The notes under the pieces are model-generated. The model ran no database searches. It worked only from the letters and a program-made list of their open reading frames with translations, and was not told where the DNA came from. From contig NZ_JBBMFT010000004.1 in assembly GCF_040095835.1 (NCBI RefSeq), forward strand, positions 186,001 through 250,000: a stretch of 64,000 bases of DNA. The letters run 5' to 3'. The translations under genes were made by a program, and so were the position numbers. This stretch comes from Flavonifractor hominis. Its GTDB lineage: Bacteria > Bacillota > Clostridia > Oscillospirales > Oscillospiraceae. Every line of letters starts with the position of its first letter. Within the stretch, counting starts at the first letter, position 1. This document shows positions 25,149-32,716 of this stretch, piece by piece.

Positions 25149-25934
25149 ATGAAAACATTGATTAAAAATGAGTTCCGCCAAACCAGAAGGCTCTTGTTGA
25201 TCTGGTTAGGGATCATGCTGCTTCTGTGCGGTTTCTGCTATTTTGAGCTTCTGTCTCTACAGGACAGTCTGAATGAAATGGCAACGATGGTCAGCCAATT
25301 TCCGAGATTGATCATGATTATGTTTGGGGTCAAAGGCGATTTAACCACATCCCTTGGCTGGTATGTGTGCATCTATTTCTGGGAAGGATTGCTGGCGTTC
25401 CCTTATGCCATGTCTCTGGGGTTGTCCTGTGTGGCGAAGGAAAAGAAGTTCGGAACCTCGGAATACCTGTTCACAAAGCCTGTGGAACGGAAAACCATTG
25501 TACTGGCGAAGGTGATCGTTTCGGCGGTAAATCTGCTGGTGTTTGCCCTGTTCAGCGGTTTATGTAATTATTTTACAATCGTTCTTCCTTTGGGCGGTCT
25601 GGAACAGCCGGGAGCAGTGCTCACCACAACCATGGGAATGTTCTTTACCCAGTTCCTCTTTTTCGCTCTGGGGCTGCTGTTTGCCAGCCTGTTTATGTCC
25701 TATAAGGCTGCGGTGAGGACAGGTACGATTTCCATGCTGGCTGCCTATGCTCTGGCCTTTACAGCCGAATACACAGAAAATCAAATTTTGGATTACCTGA
25801 CCCCTCTGCGCTACTACGATGTGTATGAGGTGGCACTGCACGGATTCCGACTTTCCTTTATCGTTTTGACATTCGCTGTTGTGGGTGCTTGTATCGTTGC
25901 TGCATTGAATCAGTGGAAGCGGCGTGAATTGTAA
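25149..25934 (+). CDS. ABC-2 type permease, second copy
   Basis: 261 residues, 12 bases after the first permease, with GGGGGTG upstream. Six membrane segments and the shared motif TSEYLFTKPVERKTIVLAKVI. It completes the four-gene TetR-ATPase-permease-permease exporter. This type usually handles antimicrobial peptides, lipids or drugs; the substrate cannot be read from sequence. Followed by a terminator. Confidence 0.9.
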   Translation: MKTLIKNEFRQTRRLLLIWLGIMLLLCGFCYFELLSLQDSLNEMATMVSQFPRLIMIMFGVKGDLTTSLGWYVCIYFWEGLLAFPYAMSLGLSCVAKEKKFGTSEYLFTKPVERKTIVLAKVIVSAVNLLVFALFSGLCNYFTIVLPLGGLEQPGAVLTTTMGMFFTQFLFFALGLLFASLFMSYKAAVRTGTISMLAAYALAFTAEYTENQILDYLTPLRYYDVYEVALHGFRLSFIVLTFAVVGACIVAALNQWKRREL

Positions 25935-25976
25935 GCCTATGTTCAAATCTTCAGTATAACTGTCTCAAGTCTACAT

Positions 25977-26017
25977 AAAAAAGCAATTCCTGTTTTCATG
26001 GGGGAATTGCTTTTTTA
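25977..26017 (+). terminator. Terminator of the exporter operon
   Basis: AAAAAGCAATTCC / GGAATTGCTTTTTT hairpin. Its 3' arm also contains the -35 of the next promoter. Confidence 0.85.
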
Positions 26018-26034
26018 CATGAAGATTGTATAAT
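26007..26034 (+). promoter_or_regulatory. Promoter of the NTF2-like gene
   Basis: TTGCTT (26007-26012, inside the terminator arm), a 16-bp spacer and TATAAT (26029-26034). Confidence 0.65.
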
Positions 26035-26070
26035 GAAAACAGTAGACAAAGATATATGGAGGAAATCATG

Positions 26071-26430
26071 ATGTTACGACCAAAAGAAGTAGTATGCAAA
26101 TGGGTAGATGCCTTTAATGGCCACGATGTAGATGCAATCGTGAGCCTGTACCATGATAATGCAACCAACCATCAGGTGACCAATGAGCCTGTGATCGGGA
26201 TAGACGCAATCAGAGAAATGTTTACAGCAGAATTTGCCACTGCCGATATGACAGCCATTGTAGAGAATATTTTTGAAGATGGACAATGGGCAATTTTGGA
26301 GTGGAAAGACCCGCTGGGACTGCGGGGATGCGGCTTCTTCCATGTTGTAAATGGTAAAATTCTGTTCCAGAGAGGATATTGGGATAAACTGTCTTTTTTG
26401 AAGCAGCATAATTTGCCTATTGAATATTGA
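26071..26430 (+). CDS. SnoaL/NTF2-like fold protein
   Basis: 119 residues from the ATG at 26071, 8 bases after GGAGG; the adjacent ATG at 26068 is a close alternative. The pattern VVCKWVDAFNGHDVDAIVSLYHDNATNHQVTNEPVIGIDAIREMF is a typical SnoaL-like/NTF2 start, followed by GQWAILEWKDPLGLRGCGFFHVVNGKILFQRGYWD. Members include ketosteroid isomerase-like enzymes and small-ligand binders; no catalytic assignment is possible. It has its own promoter and terminator, so it is an independent cargo gene. Confidence 0.8.
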   Translation: MLRPKEVVCKWVDAFNGHDVDAIVSLYHDNATNHQVTNEPVIGIDAIREMFTAEFATADMTAIVENIFEDGQWAILEWKDPLGLRGCGFFHVVNGKILFQRGYWDKLSFLKQHNLPIEY

Positions 26431-26450
26431 TTGAATGCTGCCGGTGAAAA

Positions 26451-26494
26451 ACCGCTGCTACATGGAACCAACCATGCGGCAGCGGCTTTTTTTA
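26451..26494. terminator. Intrinsic terminator between convergent genes
   Basis: CCGCTGC-TACATGG pairs with CCATGCGGCAGCGG, followed by TTTTTTT. Confidence 0.8.
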
Positions 26495-26538
26495 TTTTCG
26501 AGTTTTTTCTTCTTATGGCTGGTAAACTTTACTCGCCT

Positions 26539-27726
26539 TTATTCATACATCTCAAACGCAAACATGGTTTCTTTTGGCAATCTATCATTTTCGCAATTCA
26601 GCAGATACCGGATCACCCGTTTTGCAAAAACATTGGAAATCATGGTATCCCAGTCGGCAAGCCGGACAATCGACCCTGTGCCGTTTTCAAAATCGAATAA
26701 AATTTCTCCCCATTCGCCATCGCAGTCTGCCTGATATTCGTAGACTGCGGTGGCAATTTTCTTTTTTCGTTTGGTTTTGGACTTCTGTTTCAGCCGGACT
26801 GCATGGATACCGCCGTTTTCTACCAACAGCAGTGTCAGATGTTCCGCTGCTTTCCGGTAGGCTCGTTCCGCACCGCTGGCGGAGCTGCCCTCAAACATGA
26901 CAGCCAATTCTTCAAAGGTAGGGCGGTTTTTCCATGAACCGACACGCCCACAGGTCATGCAGATGGCAAGCCGTTTTTCCAACAAGGTTTGTTCCCGGTA
27001 GTTCAGCTTTTCAAATGCTTTCCGCACCTTTTCAGCCTGTATACCATCCCATAGAATATCGGCATAGTTCCAGCTATAGTCACGGGTCACATCCTCGCCT
27101 GTTTCCTCGCCGTCCTCGTCCTGCTCGGTCACAAAGAATGGCTGCTGATTGCGGATACCACGGACAACTTTCAAATATTCCTCTGCCAGCGCAAGATCGC
27201 AGTTATATTTTTTTGAAAATTCAGCAATGGCATCTTTTGTGTTGTGGTAAAGCCATGCCATGGTGCGGAGCATCTTATAGCTGGTCAGCGAGGATACCGA
27301 CCATTGTTCTTCGCCCATGCGAAAACGGAGCATGGCATCCCGTATGAAGGGATAAATGTAGGTAGCATATTCAGCACCCTTTTCAGGGGCATAGTCCGGC
27401 AGCTTCTGGAGCATAGCCTCCCGGCAGGAAAGTTTTATATCCAAAAAACGCTCTGGGTCATACTGATCGCCGCTGTCTACGCCAAGAAAGCTTTTGATGC
27501 GATTGTTAAGCTGTGGCTCGTAATGGTGCAGGAAAAACGAAAAGTATTTCAAATCCTTTTCCCGGAGAGCAGACAGAATGTAATCATTGATGTTCTCTGC
27601 CTTTGGCAGCTCCGGTTCCAGTTGGAAGATGCGCTCTGCCATATATCTTGTAATGCCACTGTCGGGCGTATCGGGAAAGGACTTTGGCTTGTACCCGGTC
27701 ATGTCCCATGAATATTCTCTCAGCAT
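26539..27726 (-). CDS. Sigma-70-like regulatory protein of the element
   Basis: 395 residues. The part around residues 60-135 (FSFFLHHYEPQLNNRIKSFLG ... PEKGAEYATYIYPFIRDAMLRF) resembles sigma region 2. Residues about 240-310 (FEKLNYREQTLLEKRLAICMTCG ... TFEELAVMFEGSSASGAERAYRKAAEHL) resemble region 4 with an inserted loop. A basic KTKRKKK patch and an acidic C-terminal domain follow. Such proteins are frequent in clostridial mobile elements and may direct transcription of element genes, but activity is unproven. GGGGAGGTG precedes the ATG. Last gene of a minus-strand unit. Confidence 0.6.
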   Translation of the reverse strand: MLREYSWDMTGYKPKSFPDTPDSGITRYMAERIFQLEPELPKAENINDYILSALREKDLKYFSFFLHHYEPQLNNRIKSFLGVDSGDQYDPERFLDIKLSCREAMLQKLPDYAPEKGAEYATYIYPFIRDAMLRFRMGEEQWSVSSLTSYKMLRTMAWLYHNTKDAIAEFSKKYNCDLALAEEYLKVVRGIRNQQPFFVTEQDEDGEETGEDVTRDYSWNYADILWDGIQAEKVRKAFEKLNYREQTLLEKRLAICMTCGRVGSWKNRPTFEELAVMFEGSSASGAERAYRKAAEHLTLLLVENGGIHAVRLKQKSKTKRKKKIATAVYEYQADCDGEWGEILFDFENGTGSIVRLADWDTMISNVFAKRVIRYLLNCENDRLPKETMFAFEMYE

Positions 27727-27796
27727 AAGCGCACCTCCCCTTCGGCTTCCGTGAGGACATATTTTCTCTTAGACAAACTGGAAGTTGTGCGCTTGA

Positions 27797-28444
27797 TTAT
27801 TTATCTGAAATATATTTTTCTATGCGCTCTTTTTCTTCTATGCTAAGTTCTCTTGCTATAGGAAGAAAGTCTCTCAATTTGTTCCATTTTCCTTGCACGC
27901 AAAGTATCGCCGCATAACAGCAATCATCTTCACTCCCCCGCAAACGGCGGACAACAAAAAAGTTTCTCGCTTTATCGCTGTCTTTTGCGGATGCAGTTTG
28001 TTCAAAGATTTTTGCAACTTTTTCTAACGTATCAATTTTCTCATAATACGGAAGTGCATATTTTCTAAAGTAATTTGCAATGCGTTCAGCATAAGTCTGC
28101 ATAGGTTCATCGGAACAATACTTAAACGTGCTCATTGTGTAGTTTGGAATTTGTGTATAGAACATCCATGCACCCGTAGACCACTTAGGGTCATATTCCA
28201 TTCCTAAAAATAAACTTGTAAGTCTATCTACCTCTTTATATGTAAATGAAAGCGTAAAATTTACAGAATAGAGATTCCCCGGCAAACCACGATCCCTTGT
28301 GAAAGTGATAGTAAAAAATTGTTCACATTCTCCAACCTTTCGAGTTAACCATCCGATTTTTTTCTTTTTAAATCCTGTATCAAAAACCAGCTCTGATAGC
28401 AAAGTCGTCAATTCTTTTTGTAAACCATTTGGCGTTATTTCCAC
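27797..28444 (-). CDS. AT-rich orphan gene, DUF4304-like
   Basis: 215 residues from a GTG at 28444, with GGAGG nine bases upstream. The N-terminal pattern LTTLLSELVFDTGFKKKKIGWLTRK ... FFTITFTRDRG and the following SVNFTLSF strand recall DUF4304, a fold often found among immunity proteins and near phage or toxin loci; this is from memory. No signal peptide or membrane segment. Its codon use is far more AT-rich than either neighbour (DUF6076 and the sigma-like gene), so it was probably acquired separately. Function unknown. Confidence 0.6.
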   Translation of the reverse strand: MEITPNGLQKELTTLLSELVFDTGFKKKKIGWLTRKVGECEQFFTITFTRDRGLPGNLYSVNFTLSFTYKEVDRLTSLFLGMEYDPKWSTGAWMFYTQIPNYTMSTFKYCSDEPMQTYAERIANYFRKYALPYYEKIDTLEKVAKIFEQTASAKDSDKARNFFVVRRLRGSEDDCCYAAILCVQGKWNKLRDFLPIARELSIEEKERIEKYISDK

Positions 28445-28464
28445 TTCATTTCACCTCCACAACT

Positions 28465-29568
28465 TCAAATTTTCTTTTCAGCTTCACTTTGCAAAGCGTC
28501 CTGTTCCATTTCCGTTTCATAATCCCCACGGGCATAGGCAACATCACTGATTGCCCGGAGCATCTTATCCTTTGCCAGCTTTTTCATCGCCTTGGCAAGT
28601 TCCGCATCCAGTGTGCCACGCTTGATATATCGGTTTATGGTGTTCAGCCGCTTCTCATATATCTGTTTCAGCGGATGATCATCCGCAAGTTCTCTCTGGG
28701 TTCTGCCTTTCAGATTGCCGATCTGCCGACAGGTGCGGTGCAGCTTGTCCCCCGGCGCATATCCGCCGCAGTATTTGGTATGCCTTGCATTGGTGGTCAG
28801 GAACCATTTGCCGCAGATACGACATTTCTTTGGTGCGTGACCCACGCACAGACCCTCAAACAAGTCCGTACGGAACATCCCCACAAAAGTAAGGAAGTGC
28901 ATCCGCTTGACCAGCATCGGCACATCATAGCCGGGACGAAGCGCAGAAACATACTGGATAGAATTATTGGATGCAGCCATCCAGGCATTGCCTTCCGTAA
29001 TGGAGAACTCCGGTGGAAAACAGGTGCCGAATAACTTGGCAAATCCTTCTGCTGTACGGTCTGCTTCATTGCCGTCCGTTTTTTCGGCAAAATCAAGCAT
29101 AGCCTTTTGATATTCGCCAAGAGAGTACGCCAGATGCCCGAAAACCGCCGTGTAGCGTTGGAGCAGCATCGCATCTGCATACATCGGGACTTCCTCAAAT
29201 GGCAATGAATTGGTCGTTGCTTTTATTGCGAACTCTACATATTTTTGTGCATTTTCTGCCGTAAAGACCGTTTGAATCCGTTCCCGGTGCTTTGGAATGT
29301 CCATATAAGGAAACGGAGGGGTGACGCTGAGAATATCAAGCATCGTCAGTGCAGCTTCCCTTACCATTGGAAACAATGCAGAAGCATCCTGAGCGGCGTT
29401 CAGCTGTCCCAGCAGCAGATTGATTTTGTCACACTGCTCGTTCATCCGGGCAAGGGTATCGGTGGATACATTCAGCGCATCACAGGCAAGTGTGCCGGTG
29501 GGCAGCGTTTTATCCTCGTATATGACCGTATCCTGCCAGAAATCCAGCGTCATCAATTCCTGATTCAT
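28465..29568 (-). CDS. DUF6076 family protein with zinc-finger motif
   Basis: 367 residues from the ATG at 29568 (AGGAGGA upstream). The N-terminal two thirds are helical. Residues about 265-310 contain CRICGKWFLTTNARHTKYC, then C-G-G-Y and H-R-T-C, a zinc-binding arrangement seen in element-borne proteins known as DUF6076 (from memory). The C-terminal part is a basic helical repeat. It heads the minus-strand unit and lies divergent from the primase genes. Possibly a regulator or replication accessory; not known. Confidence 0.65.
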   Translation of the reverse strand: MNQELMTLDFWQDTVIYEDKTLPTGTLACDALNVSTDTLARMNEQCDKINLLLGQLNAAQDASALFPMVREAALTMLDILSVTPPFPYMDIPKHRERIQTVFTAENAQKYVEFAIKATTNSLPFEEVPMYADAMLLQRYTAVFGHLAYSLGEYQKAMLDFAEKTDGNEADRTAEGFAKLFGTCFPPEFSITEGNAWMAASNNSIQYVSALRPGYDVPMLVKRMHFLTFVGMFRTDLFEGLCVGHAPKKCRICGKWFLTTNARHTKYCGGYAPGDKLHRTCRQIGNLKGRTQRELADDHPLKQIYEKRLNTINRYIKRGTLDAELAKAMKKLAKDKMLRAISDVAYARGDYETEMEQDALQSEAEKKI

Positions 29569-29718
29569 ATTCGTCCTCCTGTCCTGTTTTCCTTTTTCTC
29601 TTATTATATCATCCAAATGTGAAGAAATCTACTGCTGTCCTGTTTTTTGAAACGGGGTTGTCCTCCGATTAGCCTGTTTTTTGCGAAATCCGGCATAACC
29701 ATAGTAGAAGGAGCGAAG

Positions 29719-29745
29719 CACCTGCCACTCGGCGGGTGTTTTTCT
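29719..29745 (+). terminator. Terminator or attenuator before the primase gene
   Basis: CACCTGCC, loop ACTC, GGCGGGTG, then TTTTTCTTTTT, lying 30 bases before the CHC2 gene start. Its place between a probable promoter and the gene suggests attenuation. Confidence 0.6.
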
Positions 29746-29775
29746 TTTTCAAAACTATGAAATGGAGGATTTTCA

Positions 29776-30408
29776 ATGACAATCTATGAAACAATCAAGG
29801 CGGCTGTCCCGGTCAGACAAGCCGCCGAACACTACGGGCTGCGGGTCAACCGAAACGGTATGGCTTGCTGTCCGTTCCACAATGACCGAAATCCGAGCTT
29901 GAAGCTAAACGAGGAGTATTTCTACTGCTTCGGCTGCGGAGCAAAGGGAGATGTGATCGACTTCGTGGCAAGGCTGTTTGATCTCAGTAATTACGAAGCG
30001 GCGCAAAGGCTGGCTGCGGACTTCGGTATCAGCACCGAGCCGGGACAAGCCGTGGCAGTTCCACACAAGACAAAACGCCCCCATATCCGCCAGTTCCGGG
30101 AGGATGAAATGCTCTGCTTCCGGGTGCTGACGGATTATCTGCATCTGCTGGAAGATTGGAAGGTGCGGTATGCGCCCAGAACGCCGGAGGACAAGCTGGA
30201 TGACCGTTTCGTGGAAGCCTGCCAGATGCTCGACCACATGGAATATCTGGCTGACATCCTGACCGTAGGCACTCTGGAAGAACGGGGTGCCGTGGTGGAC
30301 GGGATGATGAAGGAGGGCAAGATTGCTTTTCTTCAGGACTATGTGGCACGAAAGAAAAAGGAGGTACTGCCCCATGAGCAAAGAAGCAGCACAGAACCCA
30401 TCCGCTGA
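29776..30408 (+). CDS. CHC2 zinc-finger primase-like protein
   Basis: 210 residues. The DnaG-type CHC2 zinc-binding domain is complete (residues about 17-75): CCPFHNDRNPSLKLNEEYFYCFGCGAKGDVIDFVARL. The remainder is a helical region without a TOPRIM catalytic domain, so it is probably a DNA-binding or primase-assisting subunit that works with the following helicase. GGAGG precedes the ATG. Overlap with the next gene (34 bases) indicates coupled expression. Confidence 0.9.
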   Translation: MTIYETIKAAVPVRQAAEHYGLRVNRNGMACCPFHNDRNPSLKLNEEYFYCFGCGAKGDVIDFVARLFDLSNYEAAQRLAADFGISTEPGQAVAVPHKTKRPHIRQFREDEMLCFRVLTDYLHLLEDWKVRYAPRTPEDKLDDRFVEACQMLDHMEYLADILTVGTLEERGAVVDGMMKEGKIAFLQDYVARKKKEVLPHEQRSSTEPIR

Positions 30409-31693
30409 TATTGCGGTATGGTTTGACGGTAAAGCAATCAACGAAGTCATTTTCTGTGAAGAATTTCTCAGGGACTATCCCATGATTACGGTAAACGGAA
30501 CCTTTTTCACGGTAAACGGCATTGTGAACGATGAAAACAGGCTGAAAAAAGAAATCTATGACCGTATCAAGCCCTATGTGACCAGCAACATTGCAAAAAG
30601 GGTCACAAATCTTCTGGATGTAATGCGAATGGAGTGCTGTGCTGCCGATCTTCTCCTGTATCAAGACCGCATCCATGTGGCAAACGGCACCTATCATTTG
30701 GATGGCACATTCAGCACGGAAAAAGATTACTGCCGCAATCGCTTACCCGTCGCCTATCATCCGGAAGCTCCGCAGCCAGTCACATGGCTGCATTTTTTGT
30801 CCCAGCTTTTGGAGCCGGAGGACATTCTGACCTTACAGGAATTTATCGGCTATTGCTTCATCCCCTCCACCAAAGGTCAGAAGATGCTCATGCTGACGGG
30901 AAAGGGCGGCGAAGGCAAGAGCCGGATCGGCGTTGTTCTTCGTGCGCTGTTGGGAACCAACATGAAAACCGGAAGCGTGGCAAAGGTGGAGACAAGCAAC
31001 TTTGCCCGTGCCGACTTGGAACATGAGCTTTTGATGCTGGACGATGATATGAAGCTGGAAGCGCTGCCCCAGACCAACAATATCAAGGCGATTATCACCG
31101 CAGAGCTGCCCATGGATTTGGAGAGAAAGCGACAACAAAGCTATCAGGGAGATTTGTATGTGCGGTTCATCGGACTTGGGAACGGTGTCCTGCAAGCCCT
31201 CCATGACCGGAGTGTGGGCTTCTTCCGCAGACAGATCATTTTGACAACCAAGGAGAAAGACCCAAACAGAAAAGACGATCCCTATATTGCGGAAAAGATG
31301 ACTGCCGAAGCAGAGGGCATCTTCCTCTGGGCGTTGGAGGGACTGCACCGCCTGATTGCAAATGATTTCCGATTTACCCTGAGCCAGTCGGCTTTGGACA
31401 ATCTGAACGATGCCGTTTCTGACGGAAACAACATCATTGATTTTCTGGCTTCCGAGGGATATATCCGCTTCCGTGCGGATTATGAAGCAAGCTCCAAAAA
31501 CCTGTACGCTGTTTACAAGCAGTGGTGTGATGATAACGCCCTGAACAGCCTTTCCCAAAAGAGCTTCGGTTCCTTCCTAAAGCAGAATGAAAGCCGCTAT
31601 AACCTTGAATACACCAACAAGGTCAACATCGGCGGCGGGCGATTTGCCAGAGGGTTTGTGGGCATTGAACTTCTGCAAAGACCGTTTCTGTAA
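30374..31693 (+). CDS. Phage/plasmid primase-helicase (P4-type, SF3 helicase)
   Basis: 439 residues from the ATG at 30374, preceded by AAAAGGAGG inside the CHC2 gene. The C-terminal half has an SF3-type ATPase: Walker A LTGKGGEGKSRIG (about 180), Walker B ELLMLDDDMK, then sensor-type IGLGNG, with the winged-helix tail (RADYEASSKNLYAVYKQWC) usual in P4-like and DUF5906 proteins. It probably unwinds the element's replication origin once excised. The following 440 bases contain an elaborate inverted-repeat region that may be that origin. Confidence 0.88.
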   Translation: MSKEAAQNPSADIAVWFDGKAINEVIFCEEFLRDYPMITVNGTFFTVNGIVNDENRLKKEIYDRIKPYVTSNIAKRVTNLLDVMRMECCAADLLLYQDRIHVANGTYHLDGTFSTEKDYCRNRLPVAYHPEAPQPVTWLHFLSQLLEPEDILTLQEFIGYCFIPSTKGQKMLMLTGKGGEGKSRIGVVLRALLGTNMKTGSVAKVETSNFARADLEHELLMLDDDMKLEALPQTNNIKAIITAELPMDLERKRQQSYQGDLYVRFIGLGNGVLQALHDRSVGFFRRQIILTTKEKDPNRKDDPYIAEKMTAEAEGIFLWALEGLHRLIANDFRFTLSQSALDNLNDAVSDGNNIIDFLASEGYIRFRADYEASSKNLYAVYKQWCDDNALNSLSQKSFGSFLKQNESRYNLEYTNKVNIGGGRFARGFVGIELLQRPFL

Positions 31694-32131
31694 AAACAGC
31701 AGTAACTCAGAAATACGTGTACCATCCGTACCGGATGGAGCCGAGTGTCAATCGTACACTTGGTACACGTACTTTTCACTTACTATCGTTTTTCTATCTT
31801 GGGAGCATCCGCAGCCCCCTTATTTTAGGGGATAGAAAATCAATGGTAATGGAAACAGCAAAAATTTTGACCGCAGGGCGAAATCATTTTGCGAAACAGT
31901 GCTTCTCTGGACAGTGAACAGCCTTTGCGAAATCATGGCTGTTTTCACTGTTACAGACCAAAGCACACAAAACAGTGAAATGGGTTAGGGGTGCTTATGT
32001 GCAGGACATCACAGGCGGTATTTCTATCGCATTTTATGAAAATCAGATATTACACGGTACAGCGAAGCGGACACGCCAATGGGCGCAGCTGCTTCGCTTT
32101 TTCATGAACAAAATTATGGAGGTTTTTCAAT
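31694..32131. other. Non-coding region with nested inverted repeats; candidate replication origin
   Basis: No convincing gene. An outer 10-bp inverted repeat (ACGTGTACCA at 31715-31724, TGGTACACGT at 31761-31770) encloses a second (CCATCCG / CGGATGG, 31722-31738). Downstream, the 8-mer ACAGTGAA occurs at 31911 and 31972 and inverted at 31944, with AGCC / GGCT extending one pair. A hairpin (AGCGAAGC / GCTTCGCT, about 32062-32099, then TTTT) precedes the next gene. The position right after a primase-helicase fits an element origin; it may equally contain a terminator and attenuator. Confidence 0.45.
31997..32107 (+). other. Possible 36-codon leader ORF
   Basis: ATG with AGGGGTG a few bases upstream, 36 codons, ending just before the HTH gene. 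It spans the hairpin at 32062-32099 and so could act as a leader in attenuation. The peptide matches nothing I know and may be chance. Confidence 0.2.
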
Positions 32132-32350
32132 ATGAGTAATGTACGAAATGAAATCAAGGCACAGATCGTCCGTGCCGGATTTACCATGCAGGAGGTTGTG
32201 GACAGACTGGCGGAGGAACACGACTGGTCGGACAGCGTATCCAACCTTTCTGCAAAGCTCCAAAGAGAGAGCATCCGCTACAAAGAGGTCATCGAGCTTG
32301 CCGATGTGCTGGGCTATGACATCGTGTGGCAGAAACGGAGGGAGCGATGA
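32132..32350 (+). CDS. Small helix-turn-helix protein upstream of the relaxase
   Basis: 72 residues, with GGAGG before the ATG. Sequence MSNVRNEIKAQIVRAGFTMQEVVDRLAEEHDWSDSVSNLSAKLQRESIRYKEVIELADVLGYDIVW is all-helical with an XRE-like HTH: FTMQEVVDRL, then SNLSAKLQ, then IELADVLGY. It lies just before oriT and the MobV relaxase, so a role as relaxosome accessory or mob repressor is likely by analogy. Confidence 0.8.
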   Translation: MSNVRNEIKAQIVRAGFTMQEVVDRLAEEHDWSDSVSNLSAKLQRESIRYKEVIELADVLGYDIVWQKRRER

Positions 32351-32716
32351 TGCGGCGTATCTTATCCCCTCGCAGCTCCCGTCCCCATAGGAAGTGCCGC
32401 AGTGCTTCCTATGGACTGGCAGTGAATACAATCGGCAAAACTGCGGATTGTTCGCTGCCGCTGTCTGCAAGGGATTGTGGTGCAATTCCGCTGGCAGACA
32501 GGCTGGACAAGAGAAAAAGGCCGGGGACATTTTTCGGACTGGACAGCAGAGGTCACCGCAGTGACCGCACCCCCTCTCCGGAGGAGCCCTCGGAGAGCCC
32601 ACGGCACTTTGCAGCCAGTATGGATGAAAGTGTAATAGTGGGTTATTACACTTTGAAAAAGTGCCTCTCGAAAGCCCCTCGTCCCTCGCAAATCCTCTCG
32701 GAAAGGAGCATGACCC
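32351..32716 (+). other. oriT region of the element
   Basis: No supported gene; an open frame from 32347 to 32730 gives a protein with no recognisable features. The key structure is a perfect 11-bp inverted repeat (AAAGTGTAATA 32627-32637, TATTACACTTT 32644-32654) with the 6-base loop GTGGGT. It contains TAGTGGG/TTA, one base from the pMV158 MobM nick sequence TAGTGTG/TTA, predicting a nick between 32642 and 32643. A second outer repeat (GGCACTTT 32604-32611, AAAGTGCC about 32658-32665) surrounds it. Another perfect 10-bp hairpin (CCATAGGAAG / CTTCCTATGG) lies at 32385-32414. Confidence 0.75.

Noticed and set aside
31717..31917. 66-codon frame after the primase-helicase gene
   Set aside because: No ribosome-binding site, it begins inside an inverted repeat, and its composition does not look like protein.
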